A stretch of DNA of 64,000 nt from Burkholderia ambifaria (GTDB lineage: Bacteria; Pseudomonadota; Gammaproteobacteria; Burkholderiales; Burkholderiaceae), in assembly GCF_001443045.1 (NCBI RefSeq), contig NZ_LKPJ01000007.1, positions 247,102-311,101 of the forward strand, written 5' to 3'. The translations under genes were made by a program, and so were the position numbers. The stretch's first letter is position 1; each line of letters opens with the position of its first letter. Under the pieces are notes generated by a model that worked only from the letters and a program-made list of their open reading frames with translations, searched no databases and had not been told where the DNA came from. Positions 1-7,982 of the stretch are shown here, piece after piece.

Positions 1-1
1 G

Positions 2-1075
2 CGCGGGATCAGCAAGCATGAACTCGACGATATCGGTGCGGCAGGCATCCTGACACAGCGGGTGTTCGCATCCGGCTTTCCAGTCGGCGTGCAGAAGCCC
101 TACCGGTATTGGGAAGACGACTGGCGGCATGGCAAGCAAGGAACGAAACCGGGCTTCTGGTATCCGCCATCGCCACCGGCCAAATTCAATCTGATCGGTG
201 CGATCAAAGGGAATGAGTCGGTTTTGGGCGTGGCAGCGACGCTCGTGACAGCGCCGCTCATGTTCGTCGTGACCGGAATCAGTTCGGCGCTGAACATGCT
301 CCGTGTGAATGCCGATCCGCCGAAGGGCTGGACCGTGGTGGCGGATGCTCCTGCACTTGATGATCCGTTCCCGCCGAAGGCAATGCGATTCGGCAAGCCG
401 GTCGAAACGAAGGACGGCGACGCGGTCAGCGACTTCAACGAAGGCAACGATCCACCGGCCGCCTGGCGCGACGCGAGCAAGGCCGATGCGGACAAGCGGG
501 CCGACGATCCCTACGACCAGTACAACGCAAAGAACGCGGATAGCGTCGCGCAAGGTACGGCGGAAACCGAGGCCGGACAGCGTTATGAGGATCGCGCGCT
601 GATGCGGATGGAGGCGCGTCGAACGCTGAACACGGAATGGCTCGATAGCGACGGCCATGTAATCGGCGAGGACGGTAAAAGCGCGATACCGGATGACTAC
701 AAGGAATGGCGCGACAAGCAGATTGTCGATTGGCTTGATCGCGGCGCGACCAACAGCCCGACTAACCATTCCACGACGATGACCAATCCGGAGCACGCCG
801 AGAAGGCGCTTGCTTATGACGTTGCTGTGGGCCTGTGCTACCTGACGGAGAAGCAGATCAAAGCCCTACGCGTCGAGGCGGATTGGCGGATGGGGGACGG
901 CATTCCAGATACCAACCCGAACAAGAACTACGCCAAGTACTTTAAATATGGAACGTTTGATCGAATGTCGATGCACGAATGGGTACATGCCAAGAATAGC
1001 GAAGGAAATATTCCCGAGGCGATCACGGACAAACGTGAAGACGAGTTCTATCTGAAGGCCGGGGGTTTCGTATGA
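2..1075 (+). CDS. T6SS phospholipase effector, Tle3-like (C-terminal part, 5' end outside window)
   Basis: The frame is open from base 2, so the window holds only the last 357 residues; the GTG at 62 is internal. Tle3 effectors are antibacterial phospholipases with an N-terminal alpha/beta-hydrolase domain (outside the window) and a C-terminal DUF3274 region. The visible part has one hydrophobic stretch around ALMFVVTG-like residues (bases 230-300), then a charged linker and a conserved-looking block with NHSTTMTNPEHAEKALAYDV. The stop overlaps the start of the next gene (ATGA at 1072-1075), giving the tle3-tla3 gene order known from Pseudomonas aeruginosa. Family assignment rests mainly on recognising the downstream Tla3-like partner and this C-terminal block; no catalytic residue is visible here. 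A vgrG is expected upstream of the window. Confidence 0.62.
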   Translation, partial: RGISKHELDDIGAAGILTQRVFASGFPVGVQKPYRYWEDDWRHGKQGTKPGFWYPPSPPAKFNLIGAIKGNESVLGVAATLVTAPLMFVVTGISSALNMLRVNADPPKGWTVVADAPALDDPFPPKAMRFGKPVETKDGDAVSDFNEGNDPPAAWRDASKADADKRADDPYDQYNAKNADSVAQGTAETEAGQRYEDRALMRMEARRTLNTEWLDSDGHVIGEDGKSAIPDDYKEWRDKQIVDWLDRGATNSPTNHSTTMTNPEHAEKALAYDVAVGLCYLTEKQIKALRVEADWRMGDGIPDTNPNKNYAKYFKYGTFDRMSMHEWVHAKNSEGNIPEAITDKREDEFYLKAGGFV

Positions 1076-2553
1076 AGGCACTGATCGCTACATGGCCGCG
1101 GCGTGTCGCCGCTGCCGTTTCGGCCTGGCTCATCGTCACCGTGTTCATGGCCACACTGATGGCACACGTAGAGCAACCCGACCCGGCCCATGTGGAAATA
1201 GGATATTGGATGAAACGATTCGTTGTTGTACCTGGCCTGGCCGCGCTCATGGTGTTTCTCTTTACCACGGCCATGGCGCATCCGGCACAAGCCGCACCTT
1301 TTAGTGAGCGTTCAGAGAATGCAACGCCAACAGCCGAAGAGTCAGCGAAGCCGTTCGTTGCGCAGGTCGTCGGCCTGATGTGGTTGAATCCGTTGCAACG
1401 TATGGACTATCCGACCGAATGGCAGTTGTTGTGGACGCAAGGGCTCGCTGCACCAAACAAGAATGACGACATGGTTCGCACCGACCCGAAGTCCTTTACT
1501 ACACTGCAATCGGTAGCGGGTATCGCATACGGCAACGATGGCGAGGAAACATTCAAGGGCTTCTATCACAAGTACGTGAACAAGTTTTTCGTGTTGATGC
1601 GTTCTCGCTACTTCGCGAACGCGCGCTATTTCTACACCGTGAAATCCGAGAACGCCAAAGATTGGCGCGAGCTTGCCGGAATTCATATCGAGCTCGCGTT
1701 ACCTCCGAGGCTTGATCCTATCGAGGCGAAGACGTACTTGACCAATGAATTTGTCGAATGCTTCGAGATCGGCCCACCGTCGCCCAAGACGCTTTGGAGC
1801 CGCGATACGCCCCCTGATGTTCAGATCACGCAAGGCGGCGCGAATGCCGGCTTTACGTCGCTGAACAAGGCATTGGACTACCTGCAGGCAAACCCCGACA
1901 AGACCGTGTGGGCGATGAACTGGGACGCACCGAACTTCCCGCCTACCGACGCACAGATCAACGAGAACCTTGTCGTACTGTTCCTCGCCGGCCCGAACTT
2001 CAATACCGAGCGCGAGCCGCTTGCCTGGATCGGCAAAGCCGCAACAGGTAACACGCACGACTTTTCGCCGAAGGTCGGCACGACGCGTGCCGTGCAGGCG
2101 TGGAAGGAAACTATCGCCGAAGCGGCACGCAACGCCGGCGTCGCGGTCACCGACCTGAGTTACATCGTCCACGACGCCGGCAACGGCAGCGATGCAGCAT
2201 CATCGCGTCTTGTCGCGCTCGCGCAGACCTTGACCGAAACCCTCCTCGAATACGACCACCGGAAGCAGACGTTCAATACCGCCGCCCTACTCGGCGACAT
2301 GGGAACCGGTAGCGCACTGACCGACGTCGCGCTCGCAATCGGCCGAATCAACCACTTCGGCGGCAATGCACTCGTCGCCGGCACGACCGACGCTGAACAT
2401 CCCGTCGCAGTCGTCGTCATGCCGCCATCGACGCTCACACCGATCGACGCAACCAAAGACTGGTTCCGCGCACGCGGCGGCAACAACGCCTACCTGCCGT
2501 GGTGGGGGCGTCGATACGATACCGATTACGGCATGCAGGGCTATTCGTGGTGA
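1072..2553 (+). CDS. Tla3-like T6SS effector-loading protein (DUF2875)
   Basis: 493 residues. Two hydrophobic segments lie at about residues 12-32 and 46-66, then a long soluble domain opening with VGLMWLNPLQRMDYPTEWQL, which I recognise as the DUF2875 signature. In P. aeruginosa the DUF2875 protein Tla3 binds Tle3 in the cytoplasm and hands it to a VgrG spike. Here the protein has membrane or signal-like segments, so its location needs testing. The ATG overlaps the stop of the effector gene (ATGA), so the two are translationally coupled. No immunity gene (Tli3) is seen after it; in P. aeruginosa that gene lies upstream of tle3, which would be outside this window. Confidence 0.75.
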   Translation: MKALIATWPRRVAAAVSAWLIVTVFMATLMAHVEQPDPAHVEIGYWMKRFVVVPGLAALMVFLFTTAMAHPAQAAPFSERSENATPTAEESAKPFVAQVVGLMWLNPLQRMDYPTEWQLLWTQGLAAPNKNDDMVRTDPKSFTTLQSVAGIAYGNDGEETFKGFYHKYVNKFFVLMRSRYFANARYFYTVKSENAKDWRELAGIHIELALPPRLDPIEAKTYLTNEFVECFEIGPPSPKTLWSRDTPPDVQITQGGANAGFTSLNKALDYLQANPDKTVWAMNWDAPNFPPTDAQINENLVVLFLAGPNFNTEREPLAWIGKAATGNTHDFSPKVGTTRAVQAWKETIAEAARNAGVAVTDLSYIVHDAGNGSDAASSRLVALAQTLTETLLEYDHRKQTFNTAALLGDMGTGSALTDVALAIGRINHFGGNALVAGTTDAEHPVAVVVMPPSTLTPIDATKDWFRARGGNNAYLPWWGRRYDTDYGMQGYSW

Positions 2554-2738
2554 TGTAAGCGACACGGTGGCGCAATCCGAGCGACCGGGTTGCCGCCGCC
2601 GTGTCATCGAACGAAATGGCCAAAGCGCGAGGATTCATCCCGGCCGAGCGAAGTCCCACGCACCCTCCCACCGACGATAGAACGCCAGTGAACAGCGTGC
2701 CCCGCAACACACGCTCGGTGGCCTCCACGCACACACCA

Positions 2739-3281
2739 TCAAGGCGCCAGCCGCGTGAACACGAAGTCGTGATTCTTCACGCGCGCCTGGTGGCACGCAA
2801 AGCACGTCTGGTGCTGACCGATATCGGCCGGCACGCCGTTGATGAAGCGCCCGAAGCCCCACCCGCCCGTCGACGCATAGCGACGCGAATCCTTCACCAT
2901 CACCTGCACGGTCGTCGCCTGGCCGGGCACCGTTGCCGGCGCGAACTCGTCCGACTGCTTGCGCTTGTACGCAAGCTTCACGAGGATCGTGCCGTCCGGA
3001 AACGGCAGCGTCGATTGCTCGAGCGCACGGATCGCGACGGGGTTGCCGAGCACCACGCGCAATTCGTCGAGCGGCGCGGCTTCCTCCGCCGGCGCGACCA
3101 TTTCCCACTTCCGGTAGCCGGGCGGGATCGTCACGCCATAGATCGGCGACGCGGCCGCGGCCGGCTGCGGCTGCTCCGCGAACGCGGCCGGGCCGCTCGC
3201 CGACAACGCGCCGGCCAGCAGCACACCCGCAACCAGCGCACGGCGCGCGCCGCGACGCACGACACCCGAACCTGCCCGCAT
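2739..3281 (-). CDS. exported cytochrome P460 family protein
   Basis: 180 residues with an N-terminal signal peptide (hydrophobic core about residues 15-33, cleavage near AFA-EQ). The C-terminal region carries one c-type haem motif, CFACH, at residues 160-164, in the context GQHQTCFACHQARVKNHDFV typical of the P460 family. P460 proteins are periplasmic haem proteins with a lysine-crosslinked haem that oxidise hydroxylamine or similar small molecules, or detoxify nitric oxide; the substrate here is unknown. The start codon overlaps the stop of the upstream hydrolase gene (ATGA, 3279-3283), so it is the second gene of a two-gene operon. Confidence 0.82.
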   Translation of the reverse strand: MRAGSGVVRRGARRALVAGVLLAGALSASGPAAFAEQPQPAAAASPIYGVTIPPGYRKWEMVAPAEEAAPLDELRVVLGNPVAIRALEQSTLPFPDGTILVKLAYKRKQSDEFAPATVPGQATTVQVMVKDSRRYASTGGWGFGRFINGVPADIGQHQTCFACHQARVKNHDFVFTRLAP

Positions 3282-4324
3282 CACAGATGCTCCACTTGCA
3301 GGATCGCATCCGCGAACGCCTGCGGCGCTTCCTGCGGCAGGTTGTGGCCGATGCCGCCGGTGATCGTCCGGTGCTGGTACTTGCCGGTGAACTTCTTCGC
3401 ATACGCGGCCGGTTCCGGATGCGGTGCGCCGTTCGCGTCGCCTTCCATCGTGATCGTCGGCACGGTGATGGCCGGGCCGGCCGCGAGCCGCCGCTCGATG
3501 TCGTCGTATTGCGCCTCGCCCTTCGCGAGCCCGAGGCGCCAGCGATAGTTGTGGATCACGACGGCCACGTGGTCGGGGTTCCGGAACGACGCGGCGCTGC
3601 GCGCATAGGTCTCGTCGGAGAACTGCCATTTCGGCGACGCGAGCTGCCAGATCAGCTTGTTGAACGCATCGCGGTTCTCCGCGTAGCCGAGCGCGCCGCG
3701 CTCGGTCGAGAAGTAGAACTGATACCACCACTGGAATTCGGCCTGCGGCGGCAGCGGCTTGCTGTTCGCCTGCTGGCTGCCGATCAGGTAGCCGCTCACC
3801 GACACCAGCGCCTTCACACGCTGCGGCCACAGCGCCGCGATGATGTCGGCCGTGCGCGCGCCCCAGTCGTAGCCGCCGAACACCGCGCGGTCGATCTTCA
3901 GCGCATCCATCAGCGCGACGATGTCGACGGCCGTCACCGCCTGCTGGCCGTTGCGCACCGTGTCGGCCGAGCGGAACGTCGTCGATCCGTAGCCGCGCAG
4001 GTACGGCACGATCACGCGATAGCCGGCCGCCGTGAGCAGCGGTGCGACTTCCGCGTAGCTGTAGATGTCGTACGGCCAGCCGTGCAGCAGGAACACGACG
4101 GGGCCGTTCTTCGGCCCGAGGTCCGCATACCCGACGTTGAGCACGCCGGCGTCGATCTGGTGGATCTTGCCGAGCGACGCCGCGCCGGCCGCGCGCTTCG
4201 GCGTCGACGCATCGGGCGCCGACTGCGCGCGAGCCAGCGAGCCGAACCCGAGGTCGGCCAGGCTCAGGCTGGCGAGTGTCGTACCCAGAATCAGGCGGCG
4301 GCGGGTGTTCACGGTATCAGGCAT
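3281..4324 (-). CDS. exported alpha/beta hydrolase, epoxide hydrolase-like
   Basis: 347 residues from the ATG at 4324, which has GGAG seven bases upstream; earlier in-frame starts lack a binding site and would bury the signal peptide. The N-terminus NTRRRLILGTTLASLSL is a twin-arginine export signal. The fold motifs are HGWP (81-84, oxyanion region), nucleophile Asp153 in GGYDWGA, and a catalytic His near 327 in GGIGHNLP. An Asp nucleophile and HGWP fit epoxide hydrolases or haloalkane dehalogenases. Translationally coupled to the cytochrome P460 gene downstream, so both act in the periplasm, perhaps on one substrate. Confidence 0.85.
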   Translation of the reverse strand: MPDTVNTRRRLILGTTLASLSLADLGFGSLARAQSAPDASTPKRAAGAASLGKIHQIDAGVLNVGYADLGPKNGPVVFLLHGWPYDIYSYAEVAPLLTAAGYRVIVPYLRGYGSTTFRSADTVRNGQQAVTAVDIVALMDALKIDRAVFGGYDWGARTADIIAALWPQRVKALVSVSGYLIGSQQANSKPLPPQAEFQWWYQFYFSTERGALGYAENRDAFNKLIWQLASPKWQFSDETYARSAASFRNPDHVAVVIHNYRWRLGLAKGEAQYDDIERRLAAGPAITVPTITMEGDANGAPHPEPAAYAKKFTGKYQHRTITGGIGHNLPQEAPQAFADAILQVEHL

Positions 4325-4540
4325 GACGCGTTCTCCATTGTCGATCGCTAAGGAAGGGGCCCGCGGCACATGCGGGCGCTCCGGTATCACCGTTCAGGGC
4401 GGCGGCGCATGGCACCGCGCCGCCGTGTGAATCGCTTCACCGGTTTTATATCCGAACCATCCGGATGCTTTGTATCCCAACGTATCTGTGTTCGGGGACG
4501 ACACACAGCGATTCAAAATCGCACGCGAAACGGCGCGCTT

Positions 4541-4569
4541 CGGCGGCCGCGCGGCACACGCGGCCGCCG
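4541..4569 (-). terminator. strong hairpin after the TctA-like gene
   Basis: A perfect 11-bp inverted repeat (CGGCGGCCGCG / CGCGGCCGCCG, loop of 7) starts 13 bp after the stop of the TctA-like gene. There is no U-tract on the minus strand, so it may be a transcript-stabilising hairpin instead of a true intrinsic terminator. Confidence 0.45.
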
Positions 4570-4581
4570 TGCGCCGAGGCG

Positions 4582-5961
4582 TCAGAGCAGCTTGACGATC
4601 GCCGGCACGCTGAGCACGGCGACGTAGTAGCCCATGAACTGCACGCCGGTATTGAACGCGAACAGGCGCGACAGCATCCCGCCGAACAGGCCGACCGTGA
4701 CGATCACCGCCAGCCCCAGCAGTTGCCCTTCCCACACGCCGATCACGACGATCAGCCCGGCGAAGGTCGCGATGATCGCCTCGTGGCTCAGCTTGCGCGA
4801 GACGAACGACGCCGCGCGGTGCGCGTGATGCATTGCAAGCGGATACGCGATCAGCGCGGCCAGCAGGATCGACAGCAGCCCGTAGCCGAGGAACTCGGGC
4901 CAGCTCATCAGCGTATGCAGGTTGTGGATCTGCCCGCTCGCCGCGTCGACCGTGAAGCGCGGCGGCGCATTGAACAGCGGCGCGGCCGGGCCGGCCGCCA
5001 CCGGGCTCAGCGGCAGCCCGAACGCGATCAGCGGAATCAGTGCCTCGGCGATGTAGGTCGCCTCGGTCACGCCGTTGCGCGCGGCGATCACGGTCGTCAG
5101 GCGCTGATACGCATGACGCACGCGCGCGCCGACGATCTCGCCCATCAGCACCGTCATCGCGACCGGGCTGAACACGAAGGTCGCGCTCGACACCGCAGCC
5201 GTCCCGACCGTCCAGCCCACCTGCTCGCGGTCGAGCACCTTCAGCGGATTCGGGAAGTAGCCGCGCCAGCCCTTCACGTCCGGCGCGAGCACGAACGTCG
5301 ACGGCCCGTCGCGGCGCATGCGCCGCCGCTCGGCCGGCAACAGGATCGAGAACAGGTCGGCGACCAGCGGCCCGATCGCGATCCCGAGGAAGTAGCTGAC
5401 GCTCAGCTTCACGCCGTAATGACCGGTCAGCGCCTGCAGCCCGACCACCAGCATCACGAACGGCACGAGCAGCAGCACCGACGCCCAGCGTCCCGCGGAA
5501 AAATATGCAATGCCGACCGCGGCCGCGAGAAACACCCATGGCGCGGCTTTGGCGATCACCGTGCCGAACGGCGCGAGCAGCGACGCGAACAGCACCGCGA
5601 GCGGCAGCGCGACGAACGCGGCGACGATCGCGCCGGAGATCATCTTGCGCAGCGCGATGTGCGGCACGCCGAGCGCGCGCAGCAGCGTCGCCTGCTGCAG
5701 CAGCGGCGCGGCCATCGTATCGCCGGGAATGCCGAGCAGCGCGGTCGGGATCGAATGCGTGATGTGCTTGGCCACCGCGCCCGCGAGGAAGAACGTGAAC
5801 ACGCCGGCGGGCGGCACGCCGAGCAGCGCGACGAGCAACGTGAGCGGCGCGATCGTCGTCGTTTCGTCGGTGCCGGAGATCAGACCGATGCCCGAGAACA
5901 CGATCGCGCCGAGCAGCCCCATCGCCAGCGCGGCCGGCAACGCATGCAGGAGCGCGTCCAT
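4582..5961 (-). CDS. TctA-like permease (tripartite tricarboxylate transporter large subunit family)
   Basis: 459 residues, highly hydrophobic, with about ten membrane segments. The N-terminal half has the TctA-type glycine-rich block (GLLGAIVFSGIGLISGTDET) and GIPGDTMAAPL, matching the large membrane subunit of TTT solute transporters. The ATG at 5961 overlaps the stop of the preceding small membrane protein (ATGA). It is slightly short for TctA (about 500), its partner is not a normal four-helix TctB, and no periplasmic TctC binding protein is nearby. Being in one operon with HMG-CoA reductase, a role in uptake of mevalonate or a related hydroxy acid is inferred, not shown. Confidence 0.72.
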   Translation of the reverse strand: MDALLHALPAALAMGLLGAIVFSGIGLISGTDETTTIAPLTLLVALLGVPPAGVFTFFLAGAVAKHITHSIPTALLGIPGDTMAAPLLQQATLLRALGVPHIALRKMISGAIVAAFVALPLAVLFASLLAPFGTVIAKAAPWVFLAAAVGIAYFSAGRWASVLLLVPFVMLVVGLQALTGHYGVKLSVSYFLGIAIGPLVADLFSILLPAERRRMRRDGPSTFVLAPDVKGWRGYFPNPLKVLDREQVGWTVGTAAVSSATFVFSPVAMTVLMGEIVGARVRHAYQRLTTVIAARNGVTEATYIAEALIPLIAFGLPLSPVAAGPAAPLFNAPPRFTVDAASGQIHNLHTLMSWPEFLGYGLLSILLAALIAYPLAMHHAHRAASFVSRKLSHEAIIATFAGLIVVIGVWEGQLLGLAVIVTVGLFGGMLSRLFAFNTGVQFMGYYVAVLSVPAIVKLL

Positions 5962-6458
5962 CAGCGACCTCCGGTGCGCGCCCGCGCGCTCGACGCTTCG
6001 TACGAAGCGAACAGGTCGAGCAGACCGAGCTCTTCCATCTCGGCGCGCGCACTCGGCGACAGGTCGCTCACCGCGCCGAGCCCGCCCGATGCTTCGGCGA
6101 GCTGCCGGAGCGCTTCGTCGCGCTCGGGGCCACCGGCCGCGTGCTCGATCACCGTACGCTTCGGCTTGAACAGCAACGCGCACAGCGCGCCGGCCAGCAG
6201 GCAGCCGCCGAGGCCGATCAGCATCGCGTATGCCCGCGCGATGGCCGCGTCGCGCACGAACGACGCGAGCGCGATCCGGCCGGCCTCAAAGGCGCCGAGG
6301 CTGATCGCGATGCCGAGCAGGACCGACCACGCCAGGTGCTTCGTGGCGACCGTGTCGCCCCACACCTCGACGAGCGTGTCGGCGGACGCATCAGCCTGCG
6401 CGAACGGCTGCACGCGATGCGACGCCGCCGATACCGCGCTTGAACCGGTCTGTTCCAT
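5961..6458 (-). CDS. small two-helix membrane protein, partner of the TctA-like permease
   Basis: 165 residues from the ATG at 6458, preceded by AAGGAGGAG at a good distance. Two membrane segments lie at about residues 45-70 and 78-102, followed by a charged cytoplasmic tail of about 60 residues. It takes the position of TctB in a TTT operon but has only two predicted helices instead of four, so the homology is uncertain. Its stop overlaps the permease start, so production of the two is coupled. Function not recognised from sequence. Confidence 0.7.
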   Translation of the reverse strand: MEQTGSSAVSAASHRVQPFAQADASADTLVEVWGDTVATKHLAWSVLLGIAISLGAFEAGRIALASFVRDAAIARAYAMLIGLGGCLLAGALCALLFKPKRTVIEHAAGGPERDEALRQLAEASGGLGAVSDLSPSARAEMEELGLLDLFASYEASSARARTGGR

Positions 6459-6534
6459 CTGTCTCCTCCTTGATTGATCTGTCGCCGGCCATACCGGCAC
6501 GGCATGCGGCACACGGCATGCCGAACGCCGCGCG

Positions 6535-7821
6535 TCAGCCGGCGCTGCGCTCCGTCAGCAGCGCGACCGCGAAATCCGCGCGCACGTCTCTCGCCGCGAC
6601 CATCCGCTGCGCGATCCGGTCGATGTCCGCGCCCGTTGCACCGGCCGCGACGGCGATGTTGCGCGCATGCAGCGCCATGTGGCCGCGCTGGATCCCTTCG
6701 GTCGCGAGCGCGCGCAGCGCTCCGAGATTCTGCGCAAGGCCGACCGCGACCGCAATCTCGCCGAGTTCCTGCGCGGACGTCACGTCCATGATCTTCAGCG
6801 CGAGACGCGCGAGCGGATGCGTCTTGGTCGCGCCGCCGACGAGCCCGACCGGCATCGGCATCTCGATCGTGCCGACGAGGTCGCCGTTGTCGGCCTTCTC
6901 CCACGTCGTCAGCGACGTGTAGCGGCCGCTGCGGCTCGCATACGCATGCGCGCCGGCCTCGACCGCGCGCCAGTCGTTGCCGGTCGCGACCACCACCGGA
7001 TCGATGCCGTTCATGATCCCCTTGTTGTGTGTCGCGGCACGGTACGGGTCGGTCGCCGCGAACACGTACGCATCGATCACGCGATCGATGACCGCCTCGC
7101 CCGGATAGTCGACGGTCGCGAGCGTCTGCGCCGAGTACCGTACCTCTGCACGCGCCAGCCGAAGATCCGCGAGATTGGACAGTATCCGCAACCGTACCTG
7201 CCCGCCGGTGATCGCTTCGATACGGGTCGCGACGGCTTCGGCCATCGTGTTGACCGTGTTCGCGCCCATCGCGTCGCGCACGTCGACGATCAGGTGCGCA
7301 ACCACCATCGCGCCGCGCGGCGTGTCGGGAAACACATGCACCTCGATGTCGCGGCAGCCGCCGCCCAGGCCGACCAGCACCTTGTCGCGGCTGTTCGCGA
7401 GCGCGATCAGTTCGGCCGCGTGCCGCAGGATCGCGAGCCGCGCACCGTACGGGTCGCCGACGCCGATCACCTGCACCTGCGCGCGCATCAGCGGCCCGCT
7501 GCTCGACGTGCGGAAACCGCCGGCCGCGCGGGACAGCTTCGCCATATACGAGGCGGCCGCAACGATCGACGGCTCCTCGACGGCCATCGGCACGATCACG
7601 TCACGGTCGTTGATCCGGAAGTAGCCGGCAACCGCCATCGGCAACTCGAACGTGCCGATCACGTTCTCGATCATCCCGTTCGCGGTGTCGAGCGACAGCG
7701 CGCCGGGTTCGGCGAGCAGCGCGTGCTCGGCATCGTCGAGCCCGACAGTACGGGCGAGGTGGGACAGGCGCTGTGCGGGCGTGAGCGCACGAAAGTTCGG
7801 CAACGCGGAATCGATGGGCAT
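6535..7821 (-). CDS. mvaA: hydroxymethylglutaryl-CoA reductase, class II (degradative type)
   Basis: 428 residues, the same length as the Pseudomonas mevalonii enzyme, and the catalytic residues fall on the same numbers: Glu83 (VEEPS), Lys267 (THNKG), Asp283 (GNDWRAVE) and His381 (GHMALHA). Class II enzymes interconvert mevalonate and HMG-CoA with NAD(H) or NADP(H); in P. mevalonii and reportedly in B. cenocepacia the physiological direction is mevalonate oxidation. No HMG-CoA lyase, thiolase or mevalonate kinase gene is in the window. It heads an operon with the small membrane protein and the TctA-like permease and is divergent from a MocR regulator, which suggests substrate-induced catabolism. 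Confidence 0.93.
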   Translation of the reverse strand: MPIDSALPNFRALTPAQRLSHLARTVGLDDAEHALLAEPGALSLDTANGMIENVIGTFELPMAVAGYFRINDRDVIVPMAVEEPSIVAAASYMAKLSRAAGGFRTSSSGPLMRAQVQVIGVGDPYGARLAILRHAAELIALANSRDKVLVGLGGGCRDIEVHVFPDTPRGAMVVAHLIVDVRDAMGANTVNTMAEAVATRIEAITGGQVRLRILSNLADLRLARAEVRYSAQTLATVDYPGEAVIDRVIDAYVFAATDPYRAATHNKGIMNGIDPVVVATGNDWRAVEAGAHAYASRSGRYTSLTTWEKADNGDLVGTIEMPMPVGLVGGATKTHPLARLALKIMDVTSAQELGEIAVAVGLAQNLGALRALATEGIQRGHMALHARNIAVAAGATGADIDRIAQRMVAARDVRADFAVALLTERSAG

Positions 7822-7898
7822 GATGTCGTTCTGTTTCGGGGTGGCGCTGTTGCCTGCCGCGGTTGCGGCGGGCTGCGGATAGCCGAATAATAGTCACA

Positions 7899-7952
7899 CT
7901 GTACCCATTTAAAAGGTACAGACGGACCAGACAGTCGACCCTCCGTACCCAT
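7899..7952. promoter_or_regulatory. candidate MocR operator between HMG-CoA reductase and its regulator
   Basis: In the 161-bp divergent region, CTGTACC (7899-7905) and GGTACAG (7915-7921) form an inverted repeat with a 9-bp A/T-rich centre. GTACCCAT at 7901-7908 is also repeated directly at 7945-7952, 44 bp on. MocR/PdxR regulators commonly bind such repeats in the divergent promoter they control. Confidence 0.5.
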
Positions 7953-7982
7953 GACAGTGAACCTGCCCGACGGAACATTGCG

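Noticed and set aside
4465-6477. Long plus-strand open frame (670 codons) opposite the permease operon
   Set aside because: Its product is almost only Arg, Ala, His and Gln, the usual antisense shadow of high-GC genes, and the minus strand encodes clear membrane proteins.
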